A stretch of DNA of 64,000 bases from Natranaerofaba carboxydovora (GTDB lineage Bacteria; Bacillota; Natranaerobiia; Natranaerobiales; Natranaerofabaceae). This document shows, one piece after another, positions 6,704 through 14,932 of the stretch. The notes under the pieces are model-generated. The model had not been told where the DNA came from, made no database searches, and saw nothing but the letters and a program-made list of their open reading frames with translations. Position 1 is the stretch's first letter. Each line of letters starts with the position of its first letter. The stretch is from assembly GCF_022539405.1 (NCBI RefSeq), contig NZ_CP054394.1, positions 2,612,501 to 2,676,500 of the forward strand, read 5' to 3'. Position numbers and translations under genes: made by a program.

Positions 6704-8134
6704 TTAATCTTTATTTTTTAGGGCCTGGCTCCACCAGCTTCCAGAAAACAGATCTATGGTTTTTGTTAAGTTAAACATTGGATGAGTATTTTGTTCGTGA
6801 ATAGTTACCTTGGTTCCTTGTACATCAAACGATACTACTGCATCTCTCCTAGTAATTCCAGCAGAACAACCATCAATTATCTTAAATAACCGAAATGAAG
6901 GAAGCAAATGCCCGGGGAAAGACGCGGGGAGTTCTTCTTCTTTATGGTGGTGATAATATATTAAACTAACGAGGTCTTCTTCTTGATCATAGAAGTTCTT
7001 AGCAAATTCGGCACTTCTTGCTGCATGATTTTTGCCATCTTCAAATATCTTACAAGGGTTAACCACAGTCCCTTTTTCTAAATTAGGCTGGGTTTTTCCA
7101 ATATCATGAAATATTATTGCTCTAACCAAAACATCTTTATCAATCCCCACAAGATTCATCACACCTTTTTCGTGCAAATCTGCAGCGACTTTTAAGGCAT
7201 TAATCACATGCCTATAACCACCATCAGCAATCTTATCTGTTATAGTTATATTACCTGTCTTTGAGTCAAAAACATCTTTATATTCAGGGGTACTTCTTAG
7301 CTTATTTTCTACTTTATAGTTAGGTAGAGTAAGGGCAAAAGCTTTATCTAGCTCATTATTCGCTTTAGTTAATTCGATCTGAAGCTTTTTAAGCTGGGTA
7401 ACATCAGAAAAAGTCTGCAGCACACCTTGAATTTCGCCATCATCTTCTTTTAATGGCACACAGTTACTCACATAGTTTTTCCCGTTTATCTCAGGGACTT
7501 CAATCATTTTCTTAGTTTCCCCTAATGCTAAAACCTCTTCTACAATCGGTTTTAGTCTTGGTACACTATCTAGCAAATTATTAATATTTCCAAGCTTGTC
7601 ATCATCTTTTAAGTTTAATTCTCTAGCAGCTTTATTTACCATACGTAAATTCTTATCTTTATCGAAAACTATCAAAGCTTCATGAAGGTTATCTATTATA
7701 TCGGCGAATTCTTCTAGCTCTTCTACTCTTAACCTTGCTTTTTTTTCTTTTTTTTGATAATAATCAAGGGTAGGACGTATGTTCAAAAGCCCTACAGGAT
7801 ATTCGTCTTTAACCACAGGGATCTGATTAATTCTATTTTCCGAAAAAAGTTCAACAGCTTCTGTTATATAACTTTCCGGATTTAAGGTTAAGAGTTTTTC
7901 ACGAGGAGTCATAATATCAGCAGCTGTTGTTTCCTGGTCTTTTTCTGTTTCTTCTTTTGCTATTTCTTTTCTTAAGTCATAACCCGAAATAATTCCTGTT
8001 AGTTTATTTTTTTCGTCTATTATTAAAACAGAAGAAAATCCTGTCCTTAGCATCTCTTCTGCAACCTCGTTCATACCTGCCTTATATATAATAGTACCAA
8101 AATTTTCATCGTCCATTATATCCTTAACCTGCAA
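6704..8134 (-). CDS. CBS-PAS-HD domain signalling protein
   Basis: The 476-aa protein starts with a pair of CBS repeats (about residues 1-125, each opening with an xxDIM motif). A coiled linker, a PAS domain (about 140-250, FADIIDNLHEALIVFDKDKN) and a C-terminal HD phosphohydrolase-type domain (about 300-440, with AIIFHDIGKTQPN and YYHHHKEEE) follow. CBS pairs bind adenine nucleotides and HD domains hydrolyse phosphoesters, so nucleotide signalling is likely; the substrate is unknown. The TTG start has AGGGGAG 6 nt upstream. It is the cargo gene nearest the right end, read away from the junction, and ends in a strong terminator. Confidence 0.82.
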   Translation of the reverse strand: MQVKDIMDDENFGTIIYKAGMNEVAEEMLRTGFSSVLIIDEKNKLTGIISGYDLRKEIAKEETEKDQETTAADIMTPREKLLTLNPESYITEAVELFSENRINQIPVVKDEYPVGLLNIRPTLDYYQKKEKKARLRVEELEEFADIIDNLHEALIVFDKDKNLRMVNKAARELNLKDDDKLGNINNLLDSVPRLKPIVEEVLALGETKKMIEVPEINGKNYVSNCVPLKEDDGEIQGVLQTFSDVTQLKKLQIELTKANNELDKAFALTLPNYKVENKLRSTPEYKDVFDSKTGNITITDKIADGGYRHVINALKVAADLHEKGVMNLVGIDKDVLVRAIIFHDIGKTQPNLEKGTVVNPCKIFEDGKNHAARSAEFAKNFYDQEEDLVSLIYYHHHKEEELPASFPGHLLPSFRLFKIIDGCSAGITRRDAVVSFDVQGTKVTIHEQNTHPMFNLTKTIDLFSGSWWSQALKNKD

Positions 8135-8239
8135 TGTTATCTCCCCTTTTTAGTAGTTAATATATATTCATAATCATTCCTATATATTTATAGTTCGGTG
8201 CAAAAATAAAAAAGATTTGAAATTTTGACCAGGCAAGTA

Positions 8240-8267
8240 GTAATAAAGTTTTTGCAGCCTGGGGTGC
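8240..8267. other. Right attachment-like junction (attR)
   Basis: The element-side arm GTAATAAAGTTTTTGC (8240-8255) leads into the shared core TGCAGCCTGGGGTGC (8253-8267), after which pdaB coding sequence resumes. In the inferred chromosomal product the core GCAGCC-TG-GGGTGC is itself a near dyad, as expected of a serine-integrase attB. Confidence 0.65.
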
Positions 8268-8838
8268 CAAAAACACTGATGAGCTTTTAGAAATCCTAGA
8301 CGAATTTGAGATTAAAACCACATTCTTCTTAACAGGGTTTTGGATCGAAAATTATCCTGAAAAAGTTGAAGAAATTGCTGATAAAGGACACGAAGTTGAA
8401 AATCACAGTTATAATCACTCCCACATGAGTAAACTAAATGAAAATCAAATTAAAGATGATGTTGAAAAGGTACACCACCAAATTCATGATTTAACGGATA
8501 GAGAACCAATACTATTTCGCCCACCCTTTGGTGATTACAATAATAGACTGGTAGAAACTTTAGAAGAAATTGATTACTATCCTGTACAGTGGAGCATTGA
8601 CTCCCTTGACTGGCAGGCTCCAGATCATAACTACATCGTCGACAAAGTTACAGACGAAATCCATCCAGGTGCTATAGTCCTTTTTCACAACAACGGTACC
8701 CACACACCTGAAGCCTTAAGAGATATTCTAGCCTGGTTAGAAGAAAATGAATATGAAGTTGTTCCAGTGTCAGAGCTAATCTACAAAGATAATTACTCAG
8801 TAGATCCAAATACAGGTGCCCAGATCAAAGAAAATTAA
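8254..8838 (+). pseudogene. pdaB: pdaB 3' part: NodB-type polysaccharide deacetylase catalytic domain
   Basis: This open frame has no plausible start of its own and begins with the codons for AAWGAKNTDELLEILDEF, which follow on from the N-terminal part at 755-970. NodB motifs are present: the shared SFDAAW strand (usually TFD), HSYNHSHMSKL (metal-binding HSxxH region), LFRPPFGDYN, and the late IVLFHNN strand. In many PdaB-type proteins catalytic residues are atypical, as the DAAW in place of DDG here. Translated with the 5' part through the shared core it gives about 261 residues, close to the 254 of B. subtilis PdaB. The internal ATG at 8425 would give only a truncated domain. Confidence 0.88.
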
Positions 8839-8878
8839 ATGCACCAGTATATTAAGTCAGGGTGATTTATAACATGTA

Positions 8879-9949
8879 CTATAGCATGCTGTCAGTAATA
8901 GTTATAGTATTATATTCTTCTTCACGAAGATCTATATCATATGGCTCTACTTCTTCGCCATTTTCCTCAATAACTCTTATTTTGGGGCGAAGACTAAACT
9001 TTTCAAAATTCTTAATTACAAAAGCAATCCTTCCATCACTTAACTTTACTTTTGTCCCTACAGGATAAGTAGCAACTTTTCTAAAGAAATGACCTACAAC
9101 CTGCCTGTCAAATAATGATCCTGCCCCACCTAGTATGTATTCCATCGCTTCTGAGGGGGAATAGGACTTTCTATACGGCCTATCCGATATTAATGCATCA
9201 AAAACATCTGCTACTGCAGTAATCCTGCTAAACAAATGTATCCCATCATGAGTTTTACCCTCAGGGTAGCCTTCGCCGTTGCACCTTTCATGATGATGAA
9301 GAGCTACAGTTGTAGAAGTAGAAGAAAGTTCATTATTCTCCCTTAATATTTCATACCCTTTTCTGCTGTGCTGCTTAACTTTTTCGTATTCTTCTTCTGT
9401 CAGATCCCCTTCTTTTTCTAAAATAGAATTTGGCACAGCAGTTTTACCTATATCGTGCAAAAGAGCACCTAAACCAAGCTTGTACAACTGCATCTGATCA
9501 AGTTCCATCGATATCCCAACAATAACAGAAATTATTGCTACATTAACACTGTGTTGAAAGGTATAATTGTTGTACATCTTTAGGTCTACCATGTTTACCA
9601 TTAAGTCTTTATTTTTAATTATCTCTTCAATTAAATTGCTTGTAGTAACTTTAATATACTTTGTATCGTTAGGTGATATGGTTGTTTTTTTCTCAACTTC
9701 AGAGAATGTTTCTTTGATATTGTTCACTGATTCTCTTCTAAGTTCTTCATTAACTATATCATTAACTTCTAAGTCCTTTAACGTCTCATCCTGTATATAA
9801 ACATTACTATATCCTAGCTCTTCTATTTTAGGTATGTATTGTTGTTTTAAAGTAGCTCCTTCTTGTAAAAGTATTGTGCCTTTTTCACTGTATACTGGTT
9901 TGGCAAGCATCATTCCTTCTTCAATTTCTTCTATATTTACAAGCCTCAT
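8879..9949 (-). CDS. HD-GYP domain phosphodiesterase-like protein
   Basis: The 356-aa protein has an N-terminal DUF3391-like region (RLVNIEEIEEGMMLAKPVY) and a central HD-GYP domain (about 125-300) carrying LLHDIGKTAVP and HHERCNGEGYP. A small beta-rich tail follows. HD-GYP proteins hydrolyse cyclic di-GMP or related dinucleotides and so govern motility or surface life. All metal-ligand motifs look intact. The ATG at 9949 is chosen because GGAGG sits 6 nt upstream; the frame extends upstream without a ribosome site. It is convergent with pdaB. Confidence 0.9.
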   Translation of the reverse strand: MRLVNIEEIEEGMMLAKPVYSEKGTILLQEGATLKQQYIPKIEELGYSNVYIQDETLKDLEVNDIVNEELRRESVNNIKETFSEVEKKTTISPNDTKYIKVTTSNLIEEIIKNKDLMVNMVDLKMYNNYTFQHSVNVAIISVIVGISMELDQMQLYKLGLGALLHDIGKTAVPNSILEKEGDLTEEEYEKVKQHSRKGYEILRENNELSSTSTTVALHHHERCNGEGYPEGKTHDGIHLFSRITAVADVFDALISDRPYRKSYSPSEAMEYILGGAGSLFDRQVVGHFFRKVATYPVGTKVKLSDGRIAFVIKNFEKFSLRPKIRVIEENGEEVEPYDIDLREEEYNTITITDSML

Positions 9950-10041
9950 AACGGTCCTCCCTCTACGGGTATTAGACAATGTTCAACAATATAATAATTT
10001 CAATATTTTTCTTCAATTTCCTCTAAAATTCGACATAAAAA

Positions 10042-10076
10042 GATTATTAATTTGCTTAATTGGCAAATTAATAATC
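10042..10076 (-). terminator. AT-rich perfect hairpin terminator
   Basis: GATTATTAATTTG and its perfect 13-bp complement enclose a 9-nt loop. On the minus strand TTTTTATG follows, placing it as the terminator of the FtsK-like ATPase gene ending at 10110. Confidence 0.7.
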
Positions 10077-10109
10077 CCATACACCTACACTACCTACTAT
10101 TAAGTTGAT

Positions 10110-10760
10110 TTAAACTTCTACAACAGGATTTTCTACTTCTATATACCTGCTTTTGTCAGTTATTACTAATCTCTCTAGAGTATAAAGTTCTTTTACATCA
10201 TTAGCATCAATCGAGAATCTGGTTAAATCTCCTTTACTAAGTTTAGTTAAAACAAAAGTCGTTGCCTCGTCAAATAACTTATCGGTGATATAAGCAGGAG
10301 TCGGTCTTTGTGCTGTCAAAACAGGTATCATTTTGTAATTACTAAGGTCAGGTAATAGTTCATCTAGTTCCTCTCTAACTTCTTCATTAACCTTCGAGAC
10401 TACCAGGTCATCAATCAATACAACAATCCAAGGAAGATCTTCATATTCCTTTTGTTCTTTAATTGCTTTTCTCTCTTCTTTTTTTTCTTTTAAATAATCA
10501 ATTAAACCTAAATCCTGATAAAATATTTTGTCTAAATGCTCTGCTTTTTCAAGTCTCATAAAATCTAGGTTGTTTTTAAACGCACTCCCAATTATCTGAA
10601 GTTCTTCAGGGGTATTTTCGATCATCAGCTGCGAGATTAATTCAAGCAAGTAAGTAGTCTTTCCGCTGCCGGCAACTCCACAAACCGTTAATATCTTATC
10701 TTTAGTAAGATCTTTTATAATTGGCTTTTCACCTTTGTACCCCAAAACAACGTTTAACAT
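10110..10760 (-). CDS. Stand-alone FtsK/SpoIIIE-like ATPase domain protein
   Basis: The 216-aa protein holds a Walker A (VCGVAGSGKTTYL, about residues 26-38), a Walker B (WIVVLIDDLVV, about 110-121) and a sensor-like strand PVLTAQRPTPAYIT. This is the order of the FtsK/SpoIIIE motor core, where ATQRP follows the Walker B. There is no membrane part and no DNA-binding gamma domain, and the protein is far shorter than FtsK. It may be a cut-down translocase or secretion-type ATPase (as in EssC domains), but its partner is unknown. The ATG has GGGGAGGAG upstream. It appears to be a single-gene unit with its own terminator. Confidence 0.7.
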   Translation of the reverse strand: MLNVVLGYKGEKPIIKDLTKDKILTVCGVAGSGKTTYLLELISQLMIENTPEELQIIGSAFKNNLDFMRLEKAEHLDKIFYQDLGLIDYLKEKKEERKAIKEQKEYEDLPWIVVLIDDLVVSKVNEEVREELDELLPDLSNYKMIPVLTAQRPTPAYITDKLFDEATTFVLTKLSKGDLTRFSIDANDVKELYTLERLVITDKSRYIEVENPVVEV

Positions 10761-10934
10761 ACTCCTCCCCCCTTAAAACTTTAAAATTATATAGATATTA
10801 TTGAAGAATATTAATTAAAAATAAAAGTACTATAATACGTTTATATCTTTTTTAGCTGAATTTGTCAACACTACAGGGTTAAATTTTTTTAATTTTTAGA
10901 ATATTGTGAAATGCCTCTCTTTTTCAGCATTCTT

Positions 10935-12881
10935 TTACTTGGAAAACTTTCGTTTGACATATACTCCAAGGCCTACAATAATTCCAATTATAGCTCCAGC
11001 AACCGCCCAAATTAGTATCATCAGGTTAAAAGAAGAAGCAGTACTAATCCTCTCTGTTGTTGTATCGTACTCACTAATATCACCTCTAGCCCTAGAATAG
11101 TCTAAAAGCCCTTCCCAGACAGTATAAGCTTTATCACCTGACATAACTTTAGCATCTTCAATATTTTGAATCTTTTCACCTCTAGCATTTTTGGGCTCTA
11201 TAGAAAGATGGGATAACCTTTCCCCTAGTTCAGGCAAGAATTGCATCACATAAGTATCAGCCGCCACACTATAAAGTCTTGAATCATCTCGTTTTATTTG
11301 TTCATAAGCATCTTTATTATACCCACCAATTTGGGGTCCACTTCCAGTATACTTCTCAGCAGTCTGAACCGCTCTAAAAGTGGGCACAGGTATATCCAAA
11401 AATGGTATATAAAATAGAACTGCTCTGTCAGGATCATAGCTATATCTAAGCCCAGATGTCTGCATAAACAATGCCTCTCCCATGTATTCATTCAAAAATG
11501 GAGTAAGCTCTAACAGAGTATGAATCTCTTTGCCTGTAAGATGAATTAAAACCATCGGATATCCAGGGTTTCTTTCAGGCGTTTTCCCAAGACCAGCTAA
11601 TCTTGCCATATCATAAATTGAAACCTTATTTTTTGCTTCGCCTGTGTCTCCCGGAATTACATCTCCTCTAATTTGACCATTAGCCTGAAATGCAAAATCC
11701 ACATCTTCACCAGTCATATCCTTAACAGAAAATCTCATAGCATCGGTAATCAAGTTCCCCATAGGAGTTTCTCTATCTCTTGGTCTACTTCTTATTATAT
11801 TTTCGCTTCTTGCAACATGCTCAAGGATATCAGTGAATCTTCCATCGGTAATTTCCTCAATCATCTCATTTAATTTTTCTGTATATCTATTAACTTCATT
11901 TTTAATCTCTTCATCTTCTTCAACTTCATGATTAACCCGTGTCAGATGACTAACCTCGTATTCTTCATTTCTAATCGTTACTTCATCATTTTCTTTGTTA
12001 TATCCAAGCATTAACTTCCCTAAAAATTCTCCATGACTGCCTGGTTCAAAAATATAGGTATCATTAACTTTGTCTGGTTGGTGCATAGGTATATGAGTAT
12101 GACCACCAATGATAATATCTATCCCATCGACTTCTTCGGCAAGCCTATTGTTATATTCACGGCCTGAATGATTAACAGCTACAATAACATCTGCCCCTTC
12201 TTTCTTAAGCTTATCTATGTTATCTCTTGCAGCATCATTTACGGGGGTAAATTCTACTGGTTCTGAATCCAAAATAAAGTACTGACCGTCATCACCTAAT
12301 AAACCTATAAAACCAACTTTGAGCCCATTTGGGAGTTCTTTTAGATAATTCTTTTTTATACCTCTCTCAGACAACGAATGATCTGATGGAATATATGAAT
12401 TTGTAGCAAGCAATTTGGTCTCATCTTTTTTTTCAGGGTAGCCAGCATTTTTCAGATATTCTGAGATAAACTCCGCTCCAAAATCATATTCATGGTTTCC
12501 AAGGGTCACAATATCATAGCCCATCTTCTGCATTAAGTCTAATTCAGGGGCCATATCGCTAAAAGCAAGCCAGCTATATAGGTTTCCGCTGTGAAAATCT
12601 CCCGACGAAACCAATAGGACAGGTTCATCTTCGTTTTCTCTTTCTTCTCTAAATTCAGAAATAAGTGTTTTCAGCCTCGCAAAACCTCCTCTGGTGAAAT
12701 CGTCAATGTCCGGATCATAATTCACAGCAGGAGAGTGTGGTATTAAGGCCGAGTGCTCATCACCAGTATAAAGTATTGAAAAAGTATAATCTTCTTTAGC
12801 ATAAGATGGCTGCTCTAAAGATAATCCGAATAATAAAGATACTATAAGTGCCAATACTACAGCGGTACTTTTCATAGTCAA
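10935..12881 (-). CDS. Membrane-anchored 5'-nucleotidase / 2',3'-cyclic phosphodiesterase family protein
   Basis: The 648-aa exported protein has a signal peptide (about 1-29) and a metallophosphatase domain with LYTGDEHSA, SSGDFHSG, TLGNHEYDFG, AVNHSG and IIGGHTHIP. A 5'-nucleotidase C-terminal domain (about 370-580) and a C-terminal membrane span with a basic tail (YVKRKFSK) follow. Family members remove phosphate from extracellular nucleotides and similar esters, supplying phosphate and nucleosides. The first motif reads GDEH where many members have ND.H; the metal-binding Asp and His are kept. The TTG start is preferred by spacing to GGAGGG; an ATG two codons later is possible. Asp/Glu-rich stretches suggest salt adaptation. 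Confidence 0.88.
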   Translation of the reverse strand: MTMKSTAVVLALIVSLLFGLSLEQPSYAKEDYTFSILYTGDEHSALIPHSPAVNYDPDIDDFTRGGFARLKTLISEFREERENEDEPVLLVSSGDFHSGNLYSWLAFSDMAPELDLMQKMGYDIVTLGNHEYDFGAEFISEYLKNAGYPEKKDETKLLATNSYIPSDHSLSERGIKKNYLKELPNGLKVGFIGLLGDDGQYFILDSEPVEFTPVNDAARDNIDKLKKEGADVIVAVNHSGREYNNRLAEEVDGIDIIIGGHTHIPMHQPDKVNDTYIFEPGSHGEFLGKLMLGYNKENDEVTIRNEEYEVSHLTRVNHEVEEDEEIKNEVNRYTEKLNEMIEEITDGRFTDILEHVARSENIIRSRPRDRETPMGNLITDAMRFSVKDMTGEDVDFAFQANGQIRGDVIPGDTGEAKNKVSIYDMARLAGLGKTPERNPGYPMVLIHLTGKEIHTLLELTPFLNEYMGEALFMQTSGLRYSYDPDRAVLFYIPFLDIPVPTFRAVQTAEKYTGSGPQIGGYNKDAYEQIKRDDSRLYSVAADTYVMQFLPELGERLSHLSIEPKNARGEKIQNIEDAKVMSGDKAYTVWEGLLDYSRARGDISEYDTTTERISTASSFNLMILIWAVAGAIIGIIVGLGVYVKRKFSK

Positions 12882-13038
12882 ATTTTATCCCTCCAATTTA
12901 ATTACTGTGCATAATGATCAAAGGATTATTATCATCAAAAAATACAATATAAGCTGATAATACGCTATTATTAGACAGGCTGTAGTCGATATTATACAAT
13001 ATATTATGCAATAGATTAAAGGAGGAACCTAAAAACAA

Positions 13039-14199
13039 ATGAAAATAATCAATGCCGGCTTTTATATTGATTTATACAAAGAAAAACTTATAGAAAATGC
13101 TGAAATACTCATCGATAAATCAAGTTACAAAGTATTAACTAACAATACACAAAATAATACAAATACAAACTGTTATGAAGCTATTAATCTTTCAAAACTT
13201 TACGTTCTCCCGGCCCTAATAGATAGTCATGTTCATTTTGCTTTAAATGGATTACATTTTGAAAATTCCATCTCTCTATGGGACCATCCTGACGAATTAG
13301 AAAAAGCTTTGTCAAACCGTTTATATAACACTTTTTCTAGTGGAATAGGTGCAGTAAGAGACGGCGGAGATCTTAAAAATATAGGGCTAAAAGCAAAAAA
13401 GTTATCCTCATCATTTAATAGTTCTCCTTATGTTATTGCCTGTGGTGAAGGGTTAAGGCGCAGCGGTTGTTATGGCTCTTTTTTGGGTAGTGGTTTATCA
13501 GAAGAATTAGATGACGAAAAATTTCATCTAGACAAAAAATTAAAAGCAATGAAAAAAAGTGGTATAGATCAATTAAAAATTATTCTAAGTGGAGTCGTTA
13601 GCTTCAAAGAATATGGCAAAGTTGGAAAAAAACAATTTAATAAAACAGAGCTAACTAAGATAATAAATTCAGCAAATACGTTTGATCTGCCTGTCATGGC
13701 TCATGTTAACTCAAAAGAACATATAAATACTGCATTATCAGTTGGAGTCCATACTATAGAACATGGATACTTCATCTGTGAAAAACTCTTAGATAAAATG
13801 GCTGAAAACAAAGTTTATTGGGTACCTACTGTTGTCCCTGTCGCAAACCAGCTAATCAAAAGAAAAGATAATTATACAAAGGAGCAAAGAGATATAATAA
13901 CTAAAACCTATAAGAACCAATTAAAAATGTTAAAAAAAGCAGTAGAGCTTGGGGTAAAGGTTGGAGTTGGCACTGATGCAGGAGCTGTTGGCGTTGAACA
14001 CGGCAAAGATTATTTCGGGGAAATTATGCTGTACAAAGAAGCTGGACTTGATAATATGACAATTTTGAAGGCCGCCTGCAAGTGGAACCGTGAAATACTT
14101 AATATAAACTATGACAAAAATATTGGGTTCATTGGAGTAAAAGAAAATCCGTTAGAGAACCTGGAAGTATTGAGAAATCCTGAAATTATTATAAAGTAA
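13039..14199 (+). CDS. Amidohydrolase (imidazolonepropionase-like)
   Basis: The 386-aa protein has the amidohydrolase metal site: DSHVHFA (about 63-69), a Lys in QLKIILSG that may be carbamylated, MAHVNS, TIEHGYF and GTDAGAVG (Asp ligand). This matches the imidazolonepropionase/prolidase-like branch, whose members cleave cyclic amides or dipeptides. The actual substrate is not evident, and there are no histidine-degradation genes nearby. GGAGG precedes the ATG by about 14 nt. It is a single + strand gene between the minus-strand nucleotidase and DUF2284. Confidence 0.85.
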   Translation: MKIINAGFYIDLYKEKLIENAEILIDKSSYKVLTNNTQNNTNTNCYEAINLSKLYVLPALIDSHVHFALNGLHFENSISLWDHPDELEKALSNRLYNTFSSGIGAVRDGGDLKNIGLKAKKLSSSFNSSPYVIACGEGLRRSGCYGSFLGSGLSEELDDEKFHLDKKLKAMKKSGIDQLKIILSGVVSFKEYGKVGKKQFNKTELTKIINSANTFDLPVMAHVNSKEHINTALSVGVHTIEHGYFICEKLLDKMAENKVYWVPTVVPVANQLIKRKDNYTKEQRDIITKTYKNQLKMLKKAVELGVKVGVGTDAGAVGVEHGKDYFGEIMLYKEAGLDNMTILKAACKWNREILNINYDKNIGFIGVKENPLENLEVLRNPEIIIK

Positions 14200-14215
14200 T
14201 TATTTTCTATCCACC

Positions 14216-14239
14216 TTTCATATGAATATTCATATGAAA
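14216..14239. repeat. 24-bp perfect palindrome
   Basis: TTTCATATGAAT followed directly by its own reverse complement, 16 bp after the amidohydrolase stop. It has no loop and no T tail. It may be a protein-binding palindrome or a cruciform-forming end. Confidence 0.6.
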
Positions 14240-14249
14240 ATGTTTTGTT

Positions 14250-14302
14250 GTTGACTGCAAGACACTATGTTTTATGTGAATAGACTTTTTGCAGTAGAAT
14301 CA
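14250..14302. repeat. MITE-like repeat, short degenerate copy
   Basis: The right end GACTTTTTGCAGTAGAATCA matches the family's terminal inverted repeat. The left end (TTGACTGCAAGAC) is eroded. It lies upstream of the DUF2284 gene. Confidence 0.6.
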
Positions 14303-14357
14303 ATTCTGTTTTAACCATATAGTCATGTTTTTATAAAAAAGAAGGGAGTAGGTAGTA

Positions 14358-14918
14358 ATGGATTTTTGGGAGCAAATCAAAAAAAGTGGAGAGATTATGA
14401 GTATATTCGAAGAGGGGGGAGTATACAGGCAAAAATTAATTAAAACTAGAAAAATCACTGTGGATGAAAGAGTAAGATTTCAATGTTCTCATCTTGGGTG
14501 TGGCTCCTATGGCAAACCAATGTGTCCTCCAAACCTACCCTCAATCGATGAGTTTAAGCGGTTTTTGGCAGGCTATAGTTTTGGCATAATTGTACAGTTA
14601 GCCAAAGATATCCCTGATACAACACCAGCTGATGAAGCTAAAGAGATTTATAATGATTTAGCAGTTGACCTACACAGGCTTATCCTAAAAGGGGAAAGAA
14701 AAGCCTTTTCTGAAGGGTTCCCTTTTGCAGGTGGCTTCATCGGGGGAGCTTGCAAACTCTGCAAAGCATGCAAAACCCCCTGTATTAACAAAGATGATGC
14801 CAGGCCATCTATGGAAGGAATGGGTATAGATGTACTTGAAACATGTCGTCAGTTTGGCCTTGATGTGACTTTTGACAAAAGCCGAATTATTTGGACAGGG
14901 CTACTACTTTTAGATTAA
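14358..14918 (+). CDS. DUF2284 putative metal-binding protein
   Basis: The 186-aa cytosolic protein has two Cys clusters typical of DUF2284. The first is CSHLGCGSYGKPMCPP (about residues 41-56) and the second is GACKLCKACKTPC (about 133-145), a ferredoxin-like set. An iron-sulfur cluster is likely, although the function is not known. The ATG is preceded by AAGGGAGTAGGTAG. It is convergent with the YetF-like gene with only 14 bp between stops and has no evident operon partner. Confidence 0.8.
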   Translation: MDFWEQIKKSGEIMSIFEEGGVYRQKLIKTRKITVDERVRFQCSHLGCGSYGKPMCPPNLPSIDEFKRFLAGYSFGIIVQLAKDIPDTTPADEAKEIYNDLAVDLHRLILKGERKAFSEGFPFAGGFIGGACKLCKACKTPCINKDDARPSMEGMGIDVLETCRQFGLDVTFDKSRIIWTGLLLLD

Positions 14919-14932
14919 AGTTTTTTGTAAAT

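Larger units (their letters stand above)
955..8252. mobile_element. pdaB-intervening element (about 7.3 kb) with large serine recombinase
   Basis: The bases TGCAGCCTGGGG at 955-966 recur at 8253-8264, and the match extends to 15 bp with one difference (A967 versus T8265). Removing one copy plus the intervening 7,298 bp restores the pdaB reading frame exactly. The element carries a large serine recombinase (4260-5858) plus cargo: methyltransferase, sortase, CC/Se-motif protein, NlpC-like protein, small ORF, nucleotidyltransferase-like protein and CBS-PAS-HD protein. The split and the frame are seen directly. Excision by this recombinase, and its timing in sporulation, are inferences by analogy to skin-type elements. 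Confidence 0.8.

Noticed and set aside
8425-8838. Treating the deacetylase 3' part as a separate complete gene starting at the ATG at 8425
   Set aside because: Conserved NodB residues extend in frame upstream to 8254, the ATG has no ribosome site, and the missing N-terminus is found at 755-970.
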